NCBI RefSeq assembly: GCF_009882975.1
Contig: NZ_WTUX01000006.1
Span: 1-64,000, forward strand
Direction of reading: 5' to 3'
Origin: Maritimibacter harenae
Lineage (GTDB): Bacteria; Pseudomonadota; Alphaproteobacteria; Rhodobacterales; Rhodobacteraceae
DNA length: 64,000 nt
The translations under genes were made by a program, and so were the position numbers. The notes below the pieces were generated by a model. The model was not told the DNA's origin. It worked only from the letters and a program-made list of their open reading frames with translations, and searched no databases. Shown in pieces: positions 26,826 through 35,752 of the stretch (positions are counted from its first letter, which is position 1; each line of letters starts with the position of its first letter).

Positions 26826-27902
26826 CTAGTGCGGGAAGGGCCAAAGCCTGAGTTTCTCCTTCACCGTGCGCCACAGCGCGGCAAGGCCATGGGGTTCCAC
26901 GATCAGGAAGAACAGGATGAGCCCGCCGACGATCATGAACTCCAGATGCGCGGCCAGGTCGGTGGCCCATCCGAGCCCGCCGACGAGCGTGTTCTTGAGA
27001 AGGACAGGCATCAGGACCATGAAGGCCGCGCCCGCGAAACTGCCGAAGATCGACCCCAGCCCGCCGATGATGATCATGAACAGGACGAGGAAGGACTTCT
27101 GGATACCGAACGCCTCGCCCACCTCGACCGCGCCGAGATAGACCGAGAAGAACAGGGCGCCCGCGACGCCCACGAAGAACGAAGAGACGGCAAAAGCCGA
27201 AAGCTTGGCGCGCAGCGGGTTCACCCCGATGATCTCGGCGGCGATGTCCATGTCGCGGATCGCCATCCATTTGCGCCCCGTGGCGCCACGCGTGAGATTG
27301 CGCACGACCCAGGCCGACAGGAACACGAACACTAGGCAGAAGAGGTAGGTCGCCCAGGCTTCGGTCTCGGGACCCGTCACCTTCATGCCGAACACCGACC
27401 GCTCCGGCGCGTTGATCTGGCCCGAGGCGGAGTAGTTGTAGAACCACGGCACCCGGTTGAAGAGCCACACGAGGAAGAACTGCGCGGCAAGCGTGGCCAC
27501 CGCCAGGTAGAAGCCCTTGATCCGCAAGCTCGGCAGGCCGAAGAGCAGGCCCACGAGCGCGGTCACGGCACCGGCGAGAATGATGTGGAAGAAGATGTTC
27601 ACGTCGGGAAAGGACGTCATGAGCTTGTAGCAGGCATAGGCCCCCACCGCCATGAAGCCCCCGGTGCCCAGGCTCACCTGCCCGGCGTAGCCCACCAGCA
27701 CGTTCAGCCCCAGCGCCGCGATCGCGTAGATCAGGAAGGGCAGCAGGACCGCGTTGAGCCAGTAGTCGTTGATCACGAACGGCACGATCACCAATGCCAC
27801 GGCGATCAGCACGTAGTAGGCGGTTCGATCGAACCGGATCGGGAAGGTCTGGCTGTCGTCCCGGTAGGATGTCTTGAAATCCCCGGCCTCGCGATAAAGC
27901 AT
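26826..27902 (-). CDS. LivM-type ABC transporter permease
   Basis: 358 residues, about ten hydrophobic segments. The LivM pattern is visible in GLNVLVGYAGQVSLGTGGFMAVGAYA near 64-89 and in GRKWMAIRDMDIAAEIIGVNPLRAKLSAF near 210-238. Inner-membrane channel subunit pairing with the LivH-type protein. Its ATG overlaps the stop of the small upstream gene by one base (TGATG). Confidence 0.92.
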   Translation of the reverse strand: MLYREAGDFKTSYRDDSQTFPIRFDRTAYYVLIAVALVIVPFVINDYWLNAVLLPFLIYAIAALGLNVLVGYAGQVSLGTGGFMAVGAYACYKLMTSFPDVNIFFHIILAGAVTALVGLLFGLPSLRIKGFYLAVATLAAQFFLVWLFNRVPWFYNYSASGQINAPERSVFGMKVTGPETEAWATYLFCLVFVFLSAWVVRNLTRGATGRKWMAIRDMDIAAEIIGVNPLRAKLSAFAVSSFFVGVAGALFFSVYLGAVEVGEAFGIQKSFLVLFMIIIGGLGSIFGSFAGAAFMVLMPVLLKNTLVGGLGWATDLAAHLEFMIVGGLILFFLIVEPHGLAALWRTVKEKLRLWPFPH

Positions 27903-28144
27903 CAGGCGGTCTCCCCTTGGGTCTTGATGTGTTCAGGCACGCGGTTGGCGGGCCGTGCGTATCCGGTCACTTCGGTGTGGCGCACCAGCCGGAACCAGCA
28001 GACGAGCCCGGTGGCGGCGCAGAGGGCGGCAAGGATCTCGGCCACGGCCGTCTCCCCGCCTACCGGTCCCGACAGGGCCAGGTATCCGAAGGCCCAGAAG
28101 CCGGCCCATGCGACGGTGTTGGTGATTGCGATGAACTTGGCCAT
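27902..28144 (-). CDS. small membrane protein inside the liv operon
   Basis: 80 residues, starting MAKFIAITNTVAWAGFWAFG. Two hydrophobic segments, about residues 3-22 and 33-50, then a basic/polar tail ending KTQGETA. It sits between the two permease genes, two bases after the livH stop and overlapping the livM start by one base, so it is embedded in translationally coupled subunits. I do not recognise a family. A role as an accessory subunit of the transporter is inferred from position only. Confidence 0.75.
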   Translation of the reverse strand: MAKFIAITNTVAWAGFWAFGYLALSGPVGGETAVAEILAALCAATGLVCWFRLVRHTEVTGYARPANRVPEHIKTQGETA

Positions 28145-28146
28145 TG

Positions 28147-29133
28147 CTACACCCTCTCGATGATCTTCTCGCCGAACAGGCCCTGCGGCCGGAAGACGAG
28201 GAAGAGAAGGGCGAGCACGTAGGCGAACCAGTTCTCGGTCGCACCGCCCACGAGCGGGCCGATCAGGAATTCGAAGAGCTTCTCGCCCACCCCGATGATC
28301 AGGCCGCCGACGATGGCGCCCGGGATCGAGGTGAAGCCGCCCAGCATCAGGACCGGAAGGGCCTTCAGCGCGATCAGCGACAGCGAGAACTGCACGCCCG
28401 ACTTCGACCCCCACATGATCCCGGCGACCAGCGCCACGAACCCGGCGATCGACCAGACCAGCACCCAGATGAAGCGCAGGCTGATGCCCACCGACAGCGC
28501 GGCCTGGTGGTCGTCGGCCACGGCGCGCAGCGCGCGGCCCTGTTTCGAGTATTGCGAGAACAAGGTGAGCGACACCACGAGGATCACCGCCACGATGGTC
28601 GCCGCGATATCGAGGTTGTCGATGAAGAACCCGTAACCGAACCAATTGTAGGTGGTTTCGTCGATGGTCTCGTTGATGCCCTGCGGAAGGCCGACATCGA
28701 GGTTCTTGATGTCCGCTCCCCACATCAGGTCGCCGAAGCCCTCCATGAAGTAGGCCAGCCCGATGGTCGCCATGAACAGGATGATGCCCGGCTGATTGAC
28801 CAGGTGTCGCAGAACGTATCGCTCCACGATCCAGGCGAAGAGGACCATGACGGCGGCGGTCAGAAGGATCGCGAGCACGGCAGGCACGTGCCAGCCGAAG
28901 TGATGCACGTCGGTCCCGAAGATCGCGTTGATCAGGTGCGAGAACGGAACCTGCCCGTCCTGGATGCCCACCAGCGTCAAGGCGGCGAAGAGCGCCATGA
29001 CGCCCTGGGCGTAGTTGAAGATGCCCGAGGCCTTGAAGATCAGGACGAAACCCAGGGCCACGAGGGCATAGAGCACCCCGGCCATGAGGCCGTTGAGCGT
29101 GACCTCGATCGCGAAAAGAAGCTGATCAGGCAT
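28147..29133 (-). CDS. LivH-type ABC transporter permease
   Basis: 328 residues with eight or more membrane helices. LivH signatures: LNGLMAGVLYALVALGFVLIFKASGIFNYAQG near 13-44 and GGFTSIPGAIVGGLIIGVGE near 261-280. Forms the transport channel with the LivM-type subunit. The stop codon is two bases from the next start. Confidence 0.92.
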   Translation of the reverse strand: MPDQLLFAIEVTLNGLMAGVLYALVALGFVLIFKASGIFNYAQGVMALFAALTLVGIQDGQVPFSHLINAIFGTDVHHFGWHVPAVLAILLTAAVMVLFAWIVERYVLRHLVNQPGIILFMATIGLAYFMEGFGDLMWGADIKNLDVGLPQGINETIDETTYNWFGYGFFIDNLDIAATIVAVILVVSLTLFSQYSKQGRALRAVADDHQAALSVGISLRFIWVLVWSIAGFVALVAGIMWGSKSGVQFSLSLIALKALPVLMLGGFTSIPGAIVGGLIIGVGEKLFEFLIGPLVGGATENWFAYVLALLFLVFRPQGLFGEKIIERV

Positions 29134-29198
29134 GCGTGCCCTCCCCCATCATGTGCACGGCCACGTGCGTGGAACGAGACGTTGTGTTGCGGGTCGGC

Positions 29199-30020
29199 TC
29201 AGTCATGGGCCACCCCCAGGTAGGCGTCGATGACCGCCTGGTTGCCGCGCACCTCGTCCGGTGTGCCGTCCCCGATCTTCTTGCCGTAATCCATCACGAC
29301 CACGCGGTCGGACAGGTCCATGACCACGCCCATGTCGTGCTCGATCAGCGCGATGGTGGTGCCGAACTCGTCGTTCACGTCGAGGATGAAGCGCGACATG
29401 TCTTCCTTCTCCTCCACGTTCATGCCCGCCATCGGTTCGTCCAGAAGCAGGAGCTTGGGCTCCGCGGCCAGCGCGCGGGCGAGCTCGACCCGTTTCTTGA
29501 GACCGTAGGGCAGCCGGCCGACCGGCGTCTTGCGGATGTTCTGGATTTCCAGGAAGTCGATGATCTTCTCGACCTGCTCACGGTGCTCGATCTCTTCGCG
29601 CTCCGCGCGGCCGAACCAGAGCGCCTGGCTCGCCAGTCCCGTCTTCATCTTCGTGAGTCGGCCGGTCATGATGTTGTCGAGCACGCTCATCCCGTCGAAG
29701 AGCGCGATGTTCTGGAATGTCCGGGCGATGCCCTGGCCCGCCACCTCGTAGGGTTTCATCTGCGGGCGCTTGGACCCGCGGAACCAGACCTCGCCCTCCT
29801 GGGGCACGTAGAACCCCGAGATCACGTTCAACATCGACGATTTGCCGGCGCCGTTCGGGCCGATGATCGCGCGGATCTCGCCTTCACGGATGTCGAAGGA
29901 AATGTCCTTGATGGCAACGACGCCGCCGAAGCGCAGGGTGATGTTCTTCATCTCCATCACGACGCCGCCGATGGTGCGGCCATCCGGCGTCACGTAGCTG
30001 TCCGGGCTCATGTCGTTCAT
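29199..30020 (-). CDS. LivG-type ABC transporter ATP-binding protein
   Basis: 273 residues. Walker A IIGPNGAGKSSM, signature LPYGLKKRVELARAL (a GLKKR variant usual in LivG), Walker B LLLLDEPMAGMN, and switch ALIEHDMGVVM. The start at 30020 follows GGGAGGGCAGG; a second ATG nine bases later is possible. The 20 or so residues before the ABC core are non-standard. Confidence 0.91.
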   Translation of the reverse strand: MNDMSPDSYVTPDGRTIGGVVMEMKNITLRFGGVVAIKDISFDIREGEIRAIIGPNGAGKSSMLNVISGFYVPQEGEVWFRGSKRPQMKPYEVAGQGIARTFQNIALFDGMSVLDNIMTGRLTKMKTGLASQALWFGRAEREEIEHREQVEKIIDFLEIQNIRKTPVGRLPYGLKKRVELARALAAEPKLLLLDEPMAGMNVEEKEDMSRFILDVNDEFGTTIALIEHDMGVVMDLSDRVVVMDYGKKIGDGTPDEVRGNQAVIDAYLGVAHD

Positions 30021-30071
30021 GCCTGCCCTCCCAGGTCGTGCGCGCTGGCGCGCGCGCATGTCTGGCCCGGT

Positions 30072-30122
30072 CCCGCCTTCGGCGGGCACGGGCGGTGTGC
30101 GTATTTGGTGAAAGATGAAAGG
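30072..30122. repeat. hairpin plus GTATTT tail repeat (copy 3)
   Basis: CCCGCC (30072-30077) pairs with GGCGGG (30081-30086), followed at 30099 by GCGTATTT-GGTGAAAGATGAAAGG. The tail ends one base before the stop codon of the AMP-binding ligase gene on the minus strand, and the unit lies between that gene and livG. Confidence 0.65.
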
Positions 30123-30123
30123 A

Positions 30124-32100
30124 TCATTCCGCGGCGATCCCCTGCTTGGGCGCCACCGGCACGACCTTGGCGTCGCGGATCTCCAGCGTCGCCGTGATCT
30201 TGCCCTTGCGGCCGTCCTCGTAGGTCACCTCGGTCTCGGTGTATTGCTCGGTCTTGCCGGAATACATCGCTTCGACCAGCTCGCCGAACTTGTCGGAGAT
30301 CACGCCGCGCCGCACCTTCCGCGTGCGCGTCATCTCGCCATCGTCCGCGTCGAGCTCCTTGTGGAGCACGAGGAAGCGGTGAACCTGGCAGGCCGACAGC
30401 ATGTCGTCCTGGGCGATGCTTTCGTTCACCTCCTCCACGTGGCTCTGGATCATGTCCATGACCTGCGGATGACCCGCGAGCTCCTGGTACGAGGCGTAGG
30501 AGATGTTGTTGCGCTCGGCCCAGTTGCCCACCGCGTTGAGGTCGATGTTGATGAAGGCGGTGCACATGTCGCGGCCCGCGCCGAACACCACGGCCTCGAG
30601 GATGTTGGGGTAGAACTTGAGCTTGTTCTCCACGTACTTGGGCGCGAACATCGACCCGTCGGCCATCTTGCCCACGTCCTTGGCGCGGTCGATGATGCGC
30701 AGGTGGCCCGTGTCCGGCTCGATGAAGCCCGCGTCGCCGGTCGCCACCCACCCCTCGGGATCCTTGGTCGAGGCGGTGCTTTCCGGGTTCTTGTAGTATT
30801 CCACGAAGGTGCCCGGGCTGCGGTAGTAGACCTCGCCCCCCTCGTCGATCCGGAGTTCGACGCCCGGGGCCGGCACGCCCACCGTGTCGGGGCGCACTTC
30901 GCCGTCCGGCTGCACGGTGATGAACACCGTCGCCTCGGTCTGGCCGTAGAGCTGTTTCAGGTTGATGCCGAGCGAACGGTAGAAGTCGAAGATCTCCGGC
31001 CCGATCGCCTCGCCGGCCGTGTAGCCGACGCGCACGCGGCTGAAGCCCAGCGTGTTCTTGAGCGGACCGTAGACGAAGAGGTTGCCCAGCCAGTAGGCGA
31101 AGCGGTCGCGGCCCGAAACGGGCTTACCGTCGAGGATCGCGGGGCCCACCCGGCGCGCGACCTCCATGTAATGGTCGAACATGCGCTTCTTGATGCGCCC
31201 GGCGTCCTCCATCCGGATCATCACCGTGGTCAGCAGGTTCTCGAACACGCGCGGCGGGGCGAAGAAGTAGGTCGGCCCGATTTCGCGCAGGTCGGTCATC
31301 ATCGTGTGCTCGTCTTCCGGGCAGTTCACGCAGAACCCGGCCCAGTAGGCCTGCCCGAGCGAGAAGATGAAGTCCCCGACCCAGGCCATCGGCAGGTAGG
31401 CGAGGATGTCCTCGTCGGGGCCGAGGTGGTCGAACTCGACCGAGTTCTTGGCGCTCTCGATCACGTTGCGGTTCGACAGCACCACGCCCTTGGGCTTGCC
31501 GGTGGTGCCTGAGGTGTAGAGCATCACGCAGGTGGAATCGTAGTCGAGCTCGGCCACCCGCGCGGCCATCTCGCCCTCGAGCCGGCTGTGCCCGGCGCGC
31601 CCCTCGGCCTGAACCTCGTCGTACCAGTGAAGGTGCGCGTGGTCGTATTTGCGCATGCCGCGCTTGTCGACGTAGATGACGTGTTCGATCGTGTGCAGCC
31701 GTTCCTGCGCCTCGATCACCTTGTCGACCTGTTCCTGGTCCCCGCAGACGACGAAGCGCGCGCCGCAGTGGTCGAGCACGAATTCCATCTCCTCCGCGCC
31801 GGCGTCCTGGTAGAGCGGCACGGGCACCGCACCGCATTTCTGCGCCGCGACCATCGACCAGTAATGCGACGGGCGGTTGCGCCCGATGATGGCGACCCGG
31901 TCACCGCGTTCGATCCCCAGCGCGAGCAGACCCATGGCGAGCGCGTCGATTTCCTCGGCGGTCTCGGCCCAGGTCCAGCTCTGCCAGATCCCGAATTCCT
32001 TCTCGCGATAGGCGGGGCGACCGCCGAATTCCTTCACGTTCCGGGCCAAAAGCGCCGGAACGGAGGACAGACCGCCGGTCGCGGTTTGATCCTGTGCCAA
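30124..32100 (-). CDS. AMP-dependent long-chain acyl-CoA synthetase family protein
   Basis: 658 residues. Adenylate-forming motifs in order: LYTSGTTGKPKG (A3), YGQTEAT (A5), WVATGDAGFI (A7) and RAKDVGK (A8). Activates a carboxylic acid to its acyl-CoA. I start it at TTG 32100, because GGAGGAG lies five bases upstream and no ATG is available nearby; an ATG at 32193 would add 31 residues of unrelated Arg/Gly-rich sequence. First gene of the uptake operon, so the ligase probably acts on the imported compound. Confidence 0.88.
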   Translation of the reverse strand: MAQDQTATGGLSSVPALLARNVKEFGGRPAYREKEFGIWQSWTWAETAEEIDALAMGLLALGIERGDRVAIIGRNRPSHYWSMVAAQKCGAVPVPLYQDAGAEEMEFVLDHCGARFVVCGDQEQVDKVIEAQERLHTIEHVIYVDKRGMRKYDHAHLHWYDEVQAEGRAGHSRLEGEMAARVAELDYDSTCVMLYTSGTTGKPKGVVLSNRNVIESAKNSVEFDHLGPDEDILAYLPMAWVGDFIFSLGQAYWAGFCVNCPEDEHTMMTDLREIGPTYFFAPPRVFENLLTTVMIRMEDAGRIKKRMFDHYMEVARRVGPAILDGKPVSGRDRFAYWLGNLFVYGPLKNTLGFSRVRVGYTAGEAIGPEIFDFYRSLGINLKQLYGQTEATVFITVQPDGEVRPDTVGVPAPGVELRIDEGGEVYYRSPGTFVEYYKNPESTASTKDPEGWVATGDAGFIEPDTGHLRIIDRAKDVGKMADGSMFAPKYVENKLKFYPNILEAVVFGAGRDMCTAFINIDLNAVGNWAERNNISYASYQELAGHPQVMDMIQSHVEEVNESIAQDDMLSACQVHRFLVLHKELDADDGEMTRTRKVRRGVISDKFGELVEAMYSGKTEQYTETEVTYEDGRKGKITATLEIRDAKVVPVAPKQGIAAE

Positions 32101-32299
32101 ATTGTCTCCTCCCGCACCGACCCTCCCCGGCCGGCGTCTGCGTCGACCGACCCCGGGGTCAGCCAGACAAGCATTTGTGAAACAGGGTTCCACGTCAAAC
32201 GTTTCGGCAGTTTTTCCGAATTGTAACGAATTCTTTCAGCGGGTCCGCAACCGGCACCGGGGACTTCCCGACCCGGCCCGGGGGTGCTAGCGAAGTGGG

Positions 32300-34228
32300 G
32301 TGGGAGGAGCCGCTCTGGACCTGAAAATCACCGATATCGCCGCCCTCACGCAGGCGGGGCTCAACCTGATCCAGCAGGCGCTGTCGATCTACGACGACGA
32401 CCTGCGCTTCGTCGTGGGCAATCGCACCTTCCAGGACATGTTCGGCCTGCCCGACCGGCTCGTCACCCAGGGCGCGCGGTTCGAGGACACGATCCGGTTC
32501 CTGGTGGAGAGCGGGGAATACGGCGCGGTCGACGATCCGGAGCAGTTCGTGCGCGACCGGGTCGAGCAGGCGAAGGCGTTCGAGCCGCATTACATGGAGC
32601 GCACGCGGGCCAACGGCCGGACGATCTCGGTCGAGGGTTCGCCGTTGCCCCAGGGCGGCTGGGTCACGGTCTATACCGACATCACCGCGATCAAGCGGCA
32701 GGAGGCCATGCTGCGCTCGCGCTCCGAGGAGCTGTCGGACAAGCTCCTCGCCCATGCCGAGGAGCTGTCCCAGACCAACCGCGCGCTCGCCGCGACCAAC
32801 GCCGCGCTGGAAGAGGCCAAGCGCCAGCTCACCGAAATGGAGCGCCGCGCCCGCGTCACCGCCGAAATGATGCCCGCCCACATCGCCCGGATCGGGCGCG
32901 ACTGGCGCTATTCCTATTCCAACCGGCAGCTGGCCGCGATCCTGCCCGACAGCCCGCGCAACATCGTCGGGCTTCACGCCCGCGACGCGCTGGGGGACGA
33001 GGCGTTCGAACGGATCACCCCGCATCTCGAGCGCGGCTTCGACGGCGAGGCGAGCGTTCTGGAATTCGCCCACGAGGGGTCCGGGCGACGGGTGCGCGTG
33101 GCCTTCACGCCGGACGTCGACCAGGACGGTGCGGTGAGCGGGATCTACATCCTGTCGACGGACGTGACGGAAGAAGCACAGGCGCGCGCGGCGTTGACCC
33201 AGACCCGCAAGCGGGAACTGGCGGCACAGCTCACCTCGGGGCTGGCGCATGATTTCTCGAACCTGTTGACCATCATCCTCGGGCTGCAGGCGCGGCTGGG
33301 GCAGATGGACCTGCCCGAGGACGCCGGGCAACTGGTCGGGGCGACCGCCGGCGCGGCGCGGCGCGGCGGCGCGCTGCTGGACCGAATCGCATCCCTGTCC
33401 GGGTCGCGCGAGGTTCGGCCCGAGGCCGTGGACGTGGCGCGGCTCCTGGGCGACATCGTGACGCTCGCGCGCCCCACGCTGCACGCCGATCACGTGATCG
33501 AGACGAAGGTGGAGGGGCTCGAGGCGCCCGTGCTCCTGGATGCCGGCGGCACGCAGGACGCGCTGCTGAACCTCGTCCTGAACGCCCGCGACGCGCTGGG
33601 ACCCGGGCCGGGGCGGATCACGCTGACCGCGCGGCCCGTGGCCGAGACCTGGATCGAGTTCGCGGTGGACGACACCGGGCCGGGGTTCAGCGACGCGGCG
33701 CTGGAACACGCGCTCGACGCGTTCTTCACCACGAAGGGCGGCGAAGGCTCGGGACTGGGGCTCGCGATGGTCTACGACCACGCGAAGATGTCCGGCGGAC
33801 ACGTGCGCATCGGCAACCGCGCGGACGGGGCGCGGGTCACGATGCGCCTGCCGCTGCGCGCGGTCGACGAGGGGCATGATCCGCGCTTCGTGCTGCTGGT
33901 CGAGGACCACGACGACATACGCGCCTCGGTGCGCGAGATGCTCATGGCGCTGGGGCACAAGGTGATCGAGGCGGCAAGCGCGGAGGAGGCGCTGGAGCTG
34001 GCCGGGATCGAGGGGATCGGGCTGGTGCTGTCCGACATCATGCTGGGCCCGGGCCTGACCGGTGACGCGCTGGCCGGCGAGCTGGCCGGGGCCGGATTGG
34101 ACGCCCCCGTGCTCCTGATGTCGTCCCTGCCCGCCGACGACCCCCGCCGGGCCGGGCGCGCCGTGCTTTCGAAACCCTTCACGCAGGGCCAGCTTGCGGC
34201 CTTTCTCGATGCGGAGCTGCCACGATGA
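32300..34228 (+). CDS. PAS-containing hybrid histidine kinase
   Basis: 642 residues. Two PAS-like regions (about 15-130 and 185-295), a coiled coil between them (133-185), an H-box with H317 in SGLAHDFSNLL, a HATPase domain (N-box LLNLVLNARDAL, G-boxes DDTGPGFS and GEGSGLGLAM), and a C-terminal receiver (about 520-642; acidic LLVEDHDD, likely acceptor D in LVLSDIMLG, lysine in LSKPFT). No transmembrane helix, so cytoplasmic. Start uncertain: GTG 32300 is used, but GGGAGGAG at 32302-32309 points to a CTG at 32315. Overlaps the next gene by four bases. Confidence 0.88.
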   Translation: MGGAALDLKITDIAALTQAGLNLIQQALSIYDDDLRFVVGNRTFQDMFGLPDRLVTQGARFEDTIRFLVESGEYGAVDDPEQFVRDRVEQAKAFEPHYMERTRANGRTISVEGSPLPQGGWVTVYTDITAIKRQEAMLRSRSEELSDKLLAHAEELSQTNRALAATNAALEEAKRQLTEMERRARVTAEMMPAHIARIGRDWRYSYSNRQLAAILPDSPRNIVGLHARDALGDEAFERITPHLERGFDGEASVLEFAHEGSGRRVRVAFTPDVDQDGAVSGIYILSTDVTEEAQARAALTQTRKRELAAQLTSGLAHDFSNLLTIILGLQARLGQMDLPEDAGQLVGATAGAARRGGALLDRIASLSGSREVRPEAVDVARLLGDIVTLARPTLHADHVIETKVEGLEAPVLLDAGGTQDALLNLVLNARDALGPGPGRITLTARPVAETWIEFAVDDTGPGFSDAALEHALDAFFTTKGGEGSGLGLAMVYDHAKMSGGHVRIGNRADGARVTMRLPLRAVDEGHDPRFVLLVEDHDDIRASVREMLMALGHKVIEAASAEEALELAGIEGIGLVLSDIMLGPGLTGDALAGELAGAGLDAPVLLMSSLPADDPRRAGRAVLSKPFTQGQLAAFLDAELPR

Positions 34229-34929
34229 GCCAGCCGCTGGTCGCGATTCTCGACGACGAACCGGAAATTCGGAACATGCTGAGCGACGCGTTGGGCGAGG
34301 CGGGCTTTCGCACCGTGAGCTTCGGGCGCGCCACGGAATTCGAGGCCGCGTTGCGCAAGACCGCGCCCGATGTCTGCCTCGTCGATCTCGGCCTGCCGGA
34401 CCGCGACGGGCTGACGCTCGTGCACCGGCTGGCGCTGGAATCCGGGGCCGCGATCATCATCATCTCGGGCCGGGCGCAGGTGCAGGACCGGGTGACGGGT
34501 CTGGAACTCGGGGCGGATGACTACATCATCAAGCCCTTCGAGCCGGCCGAGGTCGTGGCCCGTGTGCGCGCCCGGGTGCGCGACGCCCGCCCCGCGGCGA
34601 CCGGGGGGGCCAGCACCGCGCAATTCGCCGGTTGGACCGCGCATTTCGACCGCTACGTGCTCGAGGATGCCGAGGGGCGCGAGACGTCGTTCTCCCACGC
34701 CGAGGGCGAGGTGCTCCGCTTGTTCCTCGAGGCGCCCAAGCGCCTGATCAATCGCACGCAGATGCAGGAGGCGCTGGGCGGCGCGGCGGGCGAAAGCTTC
34801 GATCGTGCGATGGATGTGCGCATCTCGCGCCTGCGTACGAAGCTGGGCGAGGACCCGAAGAACCCCAAGCTGATCAAGACGATCTACGGAGCCGGCTACA
34901 TCTTCCTCGGCGACGTCACGTGGCGCTAG
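34225..34929 (+). CDS. OmpR/PhoB-type response regulator
   Basis: 234 residues. Receiver domain with acidic pair D10/D11, phosphoacceptor D54 (CLVDLGLPDRDG) and K103 (YIIKPFEP); then a winged-helix DNA-binding domain (about 130-232, ending KTIYGAGYIFLG). Translationally coupled to the hybrid kinase, so presumably its partner. Target genes are unknown. A hairpin GTTCCCGGG/CCCGGGAAC at 34946-34971 follows. Confidence 0.93.
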   Translation: MSQPLVAILDDEPEIRNMLSDALGEAGFRTVSFGRATEFEAALRKTAPDVCLVDLGLPDRDGLTLVHRLALESGAAIIIISGRAQVQDRVTGLELGADDYIIKPFEPAEVVARVRARVRDARPAATGGASTAQFAGWTAHFDRYVLEDAEGRETSFSHAEGEVLRLFLEAPKRLINRTQMQEALGGAAGESFDRAMDVRISRLRTKLGEDPKNPKLIKTIYGAGYIFLGDVTWR

Positions 34930-34945
34930 GTCTTTCCCCTGTCAT

Positions 34946-34971
34946 GTTCCCGGGGTAGCACGCCCGGGAAC
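34946..34971 (+). terminator. hairpin after the response regulator gene
   Basis: GTTCCCGGG (34946-34954) pairs with CCCGGGAAC (34963-34971) around eight bases. No T run follows; the phosphatase gene starts 17 bases later, so it may only attenuate read-through. Confidence 0.45.
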
Positions 34972-34987
34972 GGATGAAGGAAGTCAG

Positions 34988-35638
34988 ATGTCACAGGTCA
35001 CGCTGGTGCGCCACGGACAGGCGAACTCGGTCTCGAACGACGAACACGGCTACGACAAGCTGTCCGAGCTCGGCCACCAGCAGGCAGCGTGGCTGGGGCA
35101 GTATTTCGACAGCGTCGGCGAGGTGTTCGACCGGGTCTATTCCGGGACGCTGGTGCGCCACAGGGAGACCGCCGCCGCGATGGGGCACGCCGATCCGGTG
35201 TGCGACGCGCGGTTGAACGAGGTCGCTTATTTCGACCTGTCCGCCAAGATGCATGCGCAGATGGGGATCAAGCCCCCCGAGAACCGCGACGAGTTCATCG
35301 AGCATCTGCCGCTGGTCTTCACCGCCTGGCGCGAGGGCCAGATCAAGGACACGATCGAGACCTACACCCAGTTCGAGGACCGGGTGGGCGAGGTCCTGCA
35401 CGAGATCGCGGAGGGCGACGGCCGGGCGCTGGTCTGCACGTCGGGCGGCTGGATCTCGATGGCGATCAAGGTGTCGATGGGGCTGCAGCTGTCCGCGATG
35501 GCGCGGCTTGCGCTGACCATCATGAACAGCTCGGTCCACCAGCTGCACCCGGTGGGCGCCGGGCTCACGCTCACGCGGTTCAACACGGTGCCGCACCTGG
35601 CCGACCCGGACCGGCAATACGCCCAGACCTTCATCTGA
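34988..35638 (+). CDS. histidine phosphatase (phosphoglycerate mutase-like) family protein lacking the second catalytic histidine
   Basis: 216 residues. The N-terminal RHG motif is intact (H9 in TLVRHGQAN) and R57 (SGTLVRHRETA) and E78 (RLNEVAYFDL) fit the family. Where active members have SHGG, this reads CTSGGW: S152 replaces the second catalytic histidine. It may be inactive as a phosphatase or use another residue. Lies downstream of the two-component pair on the same strand, behind a hairpin. Confidence 0.85.
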   Translation: MSQVTLVRHGQANSVSNDEHGYDKLSELGHQQAAWLGQYFDSVGEVFDRVYSGTLVRHRETAAAMGHADPVCDARLNEVAYFDLSAKMHAQMGIKPPENRDEFIEHLPLVFTAWREGQIKDTIETYTQFEDRVGEVLHEIAEGDGRALVCTSGGWISMAIKVSMGLQLSAMARLALTIMNSSVHQLHPVGAGLTLTRFNTVPHLADPDRQYAQTFI

Positions 35639-35702
35639 GCGGGGCGCGCCTGCGCGCGCGCAGGTCTGGCGCGTCCGCGCCTCCGGCGCCGCCGCGCGAT
35701 GG

Positions 35703-35752
35703 GCGGGGGCCAGCCCCCGCACCCCCGGCGTATTTCGGGAAAGATGAAAGGG
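35703..35752. repeat. hairpin plus GTATTT tail repeat (copy 4)
   Basis: GCGGGGGC (35703-35710) pairs with GCCCCCGC (35713-35720), followed by CGTATTTCGGGAAAGATGAA and GGG. The preceding 60 bases are very GC-rich with the palindrome CCTGCGCGCGCGCAGG (35649-35664). It separates the convergent phosphatase and DUF3775 genes. Confidence 0.7.
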
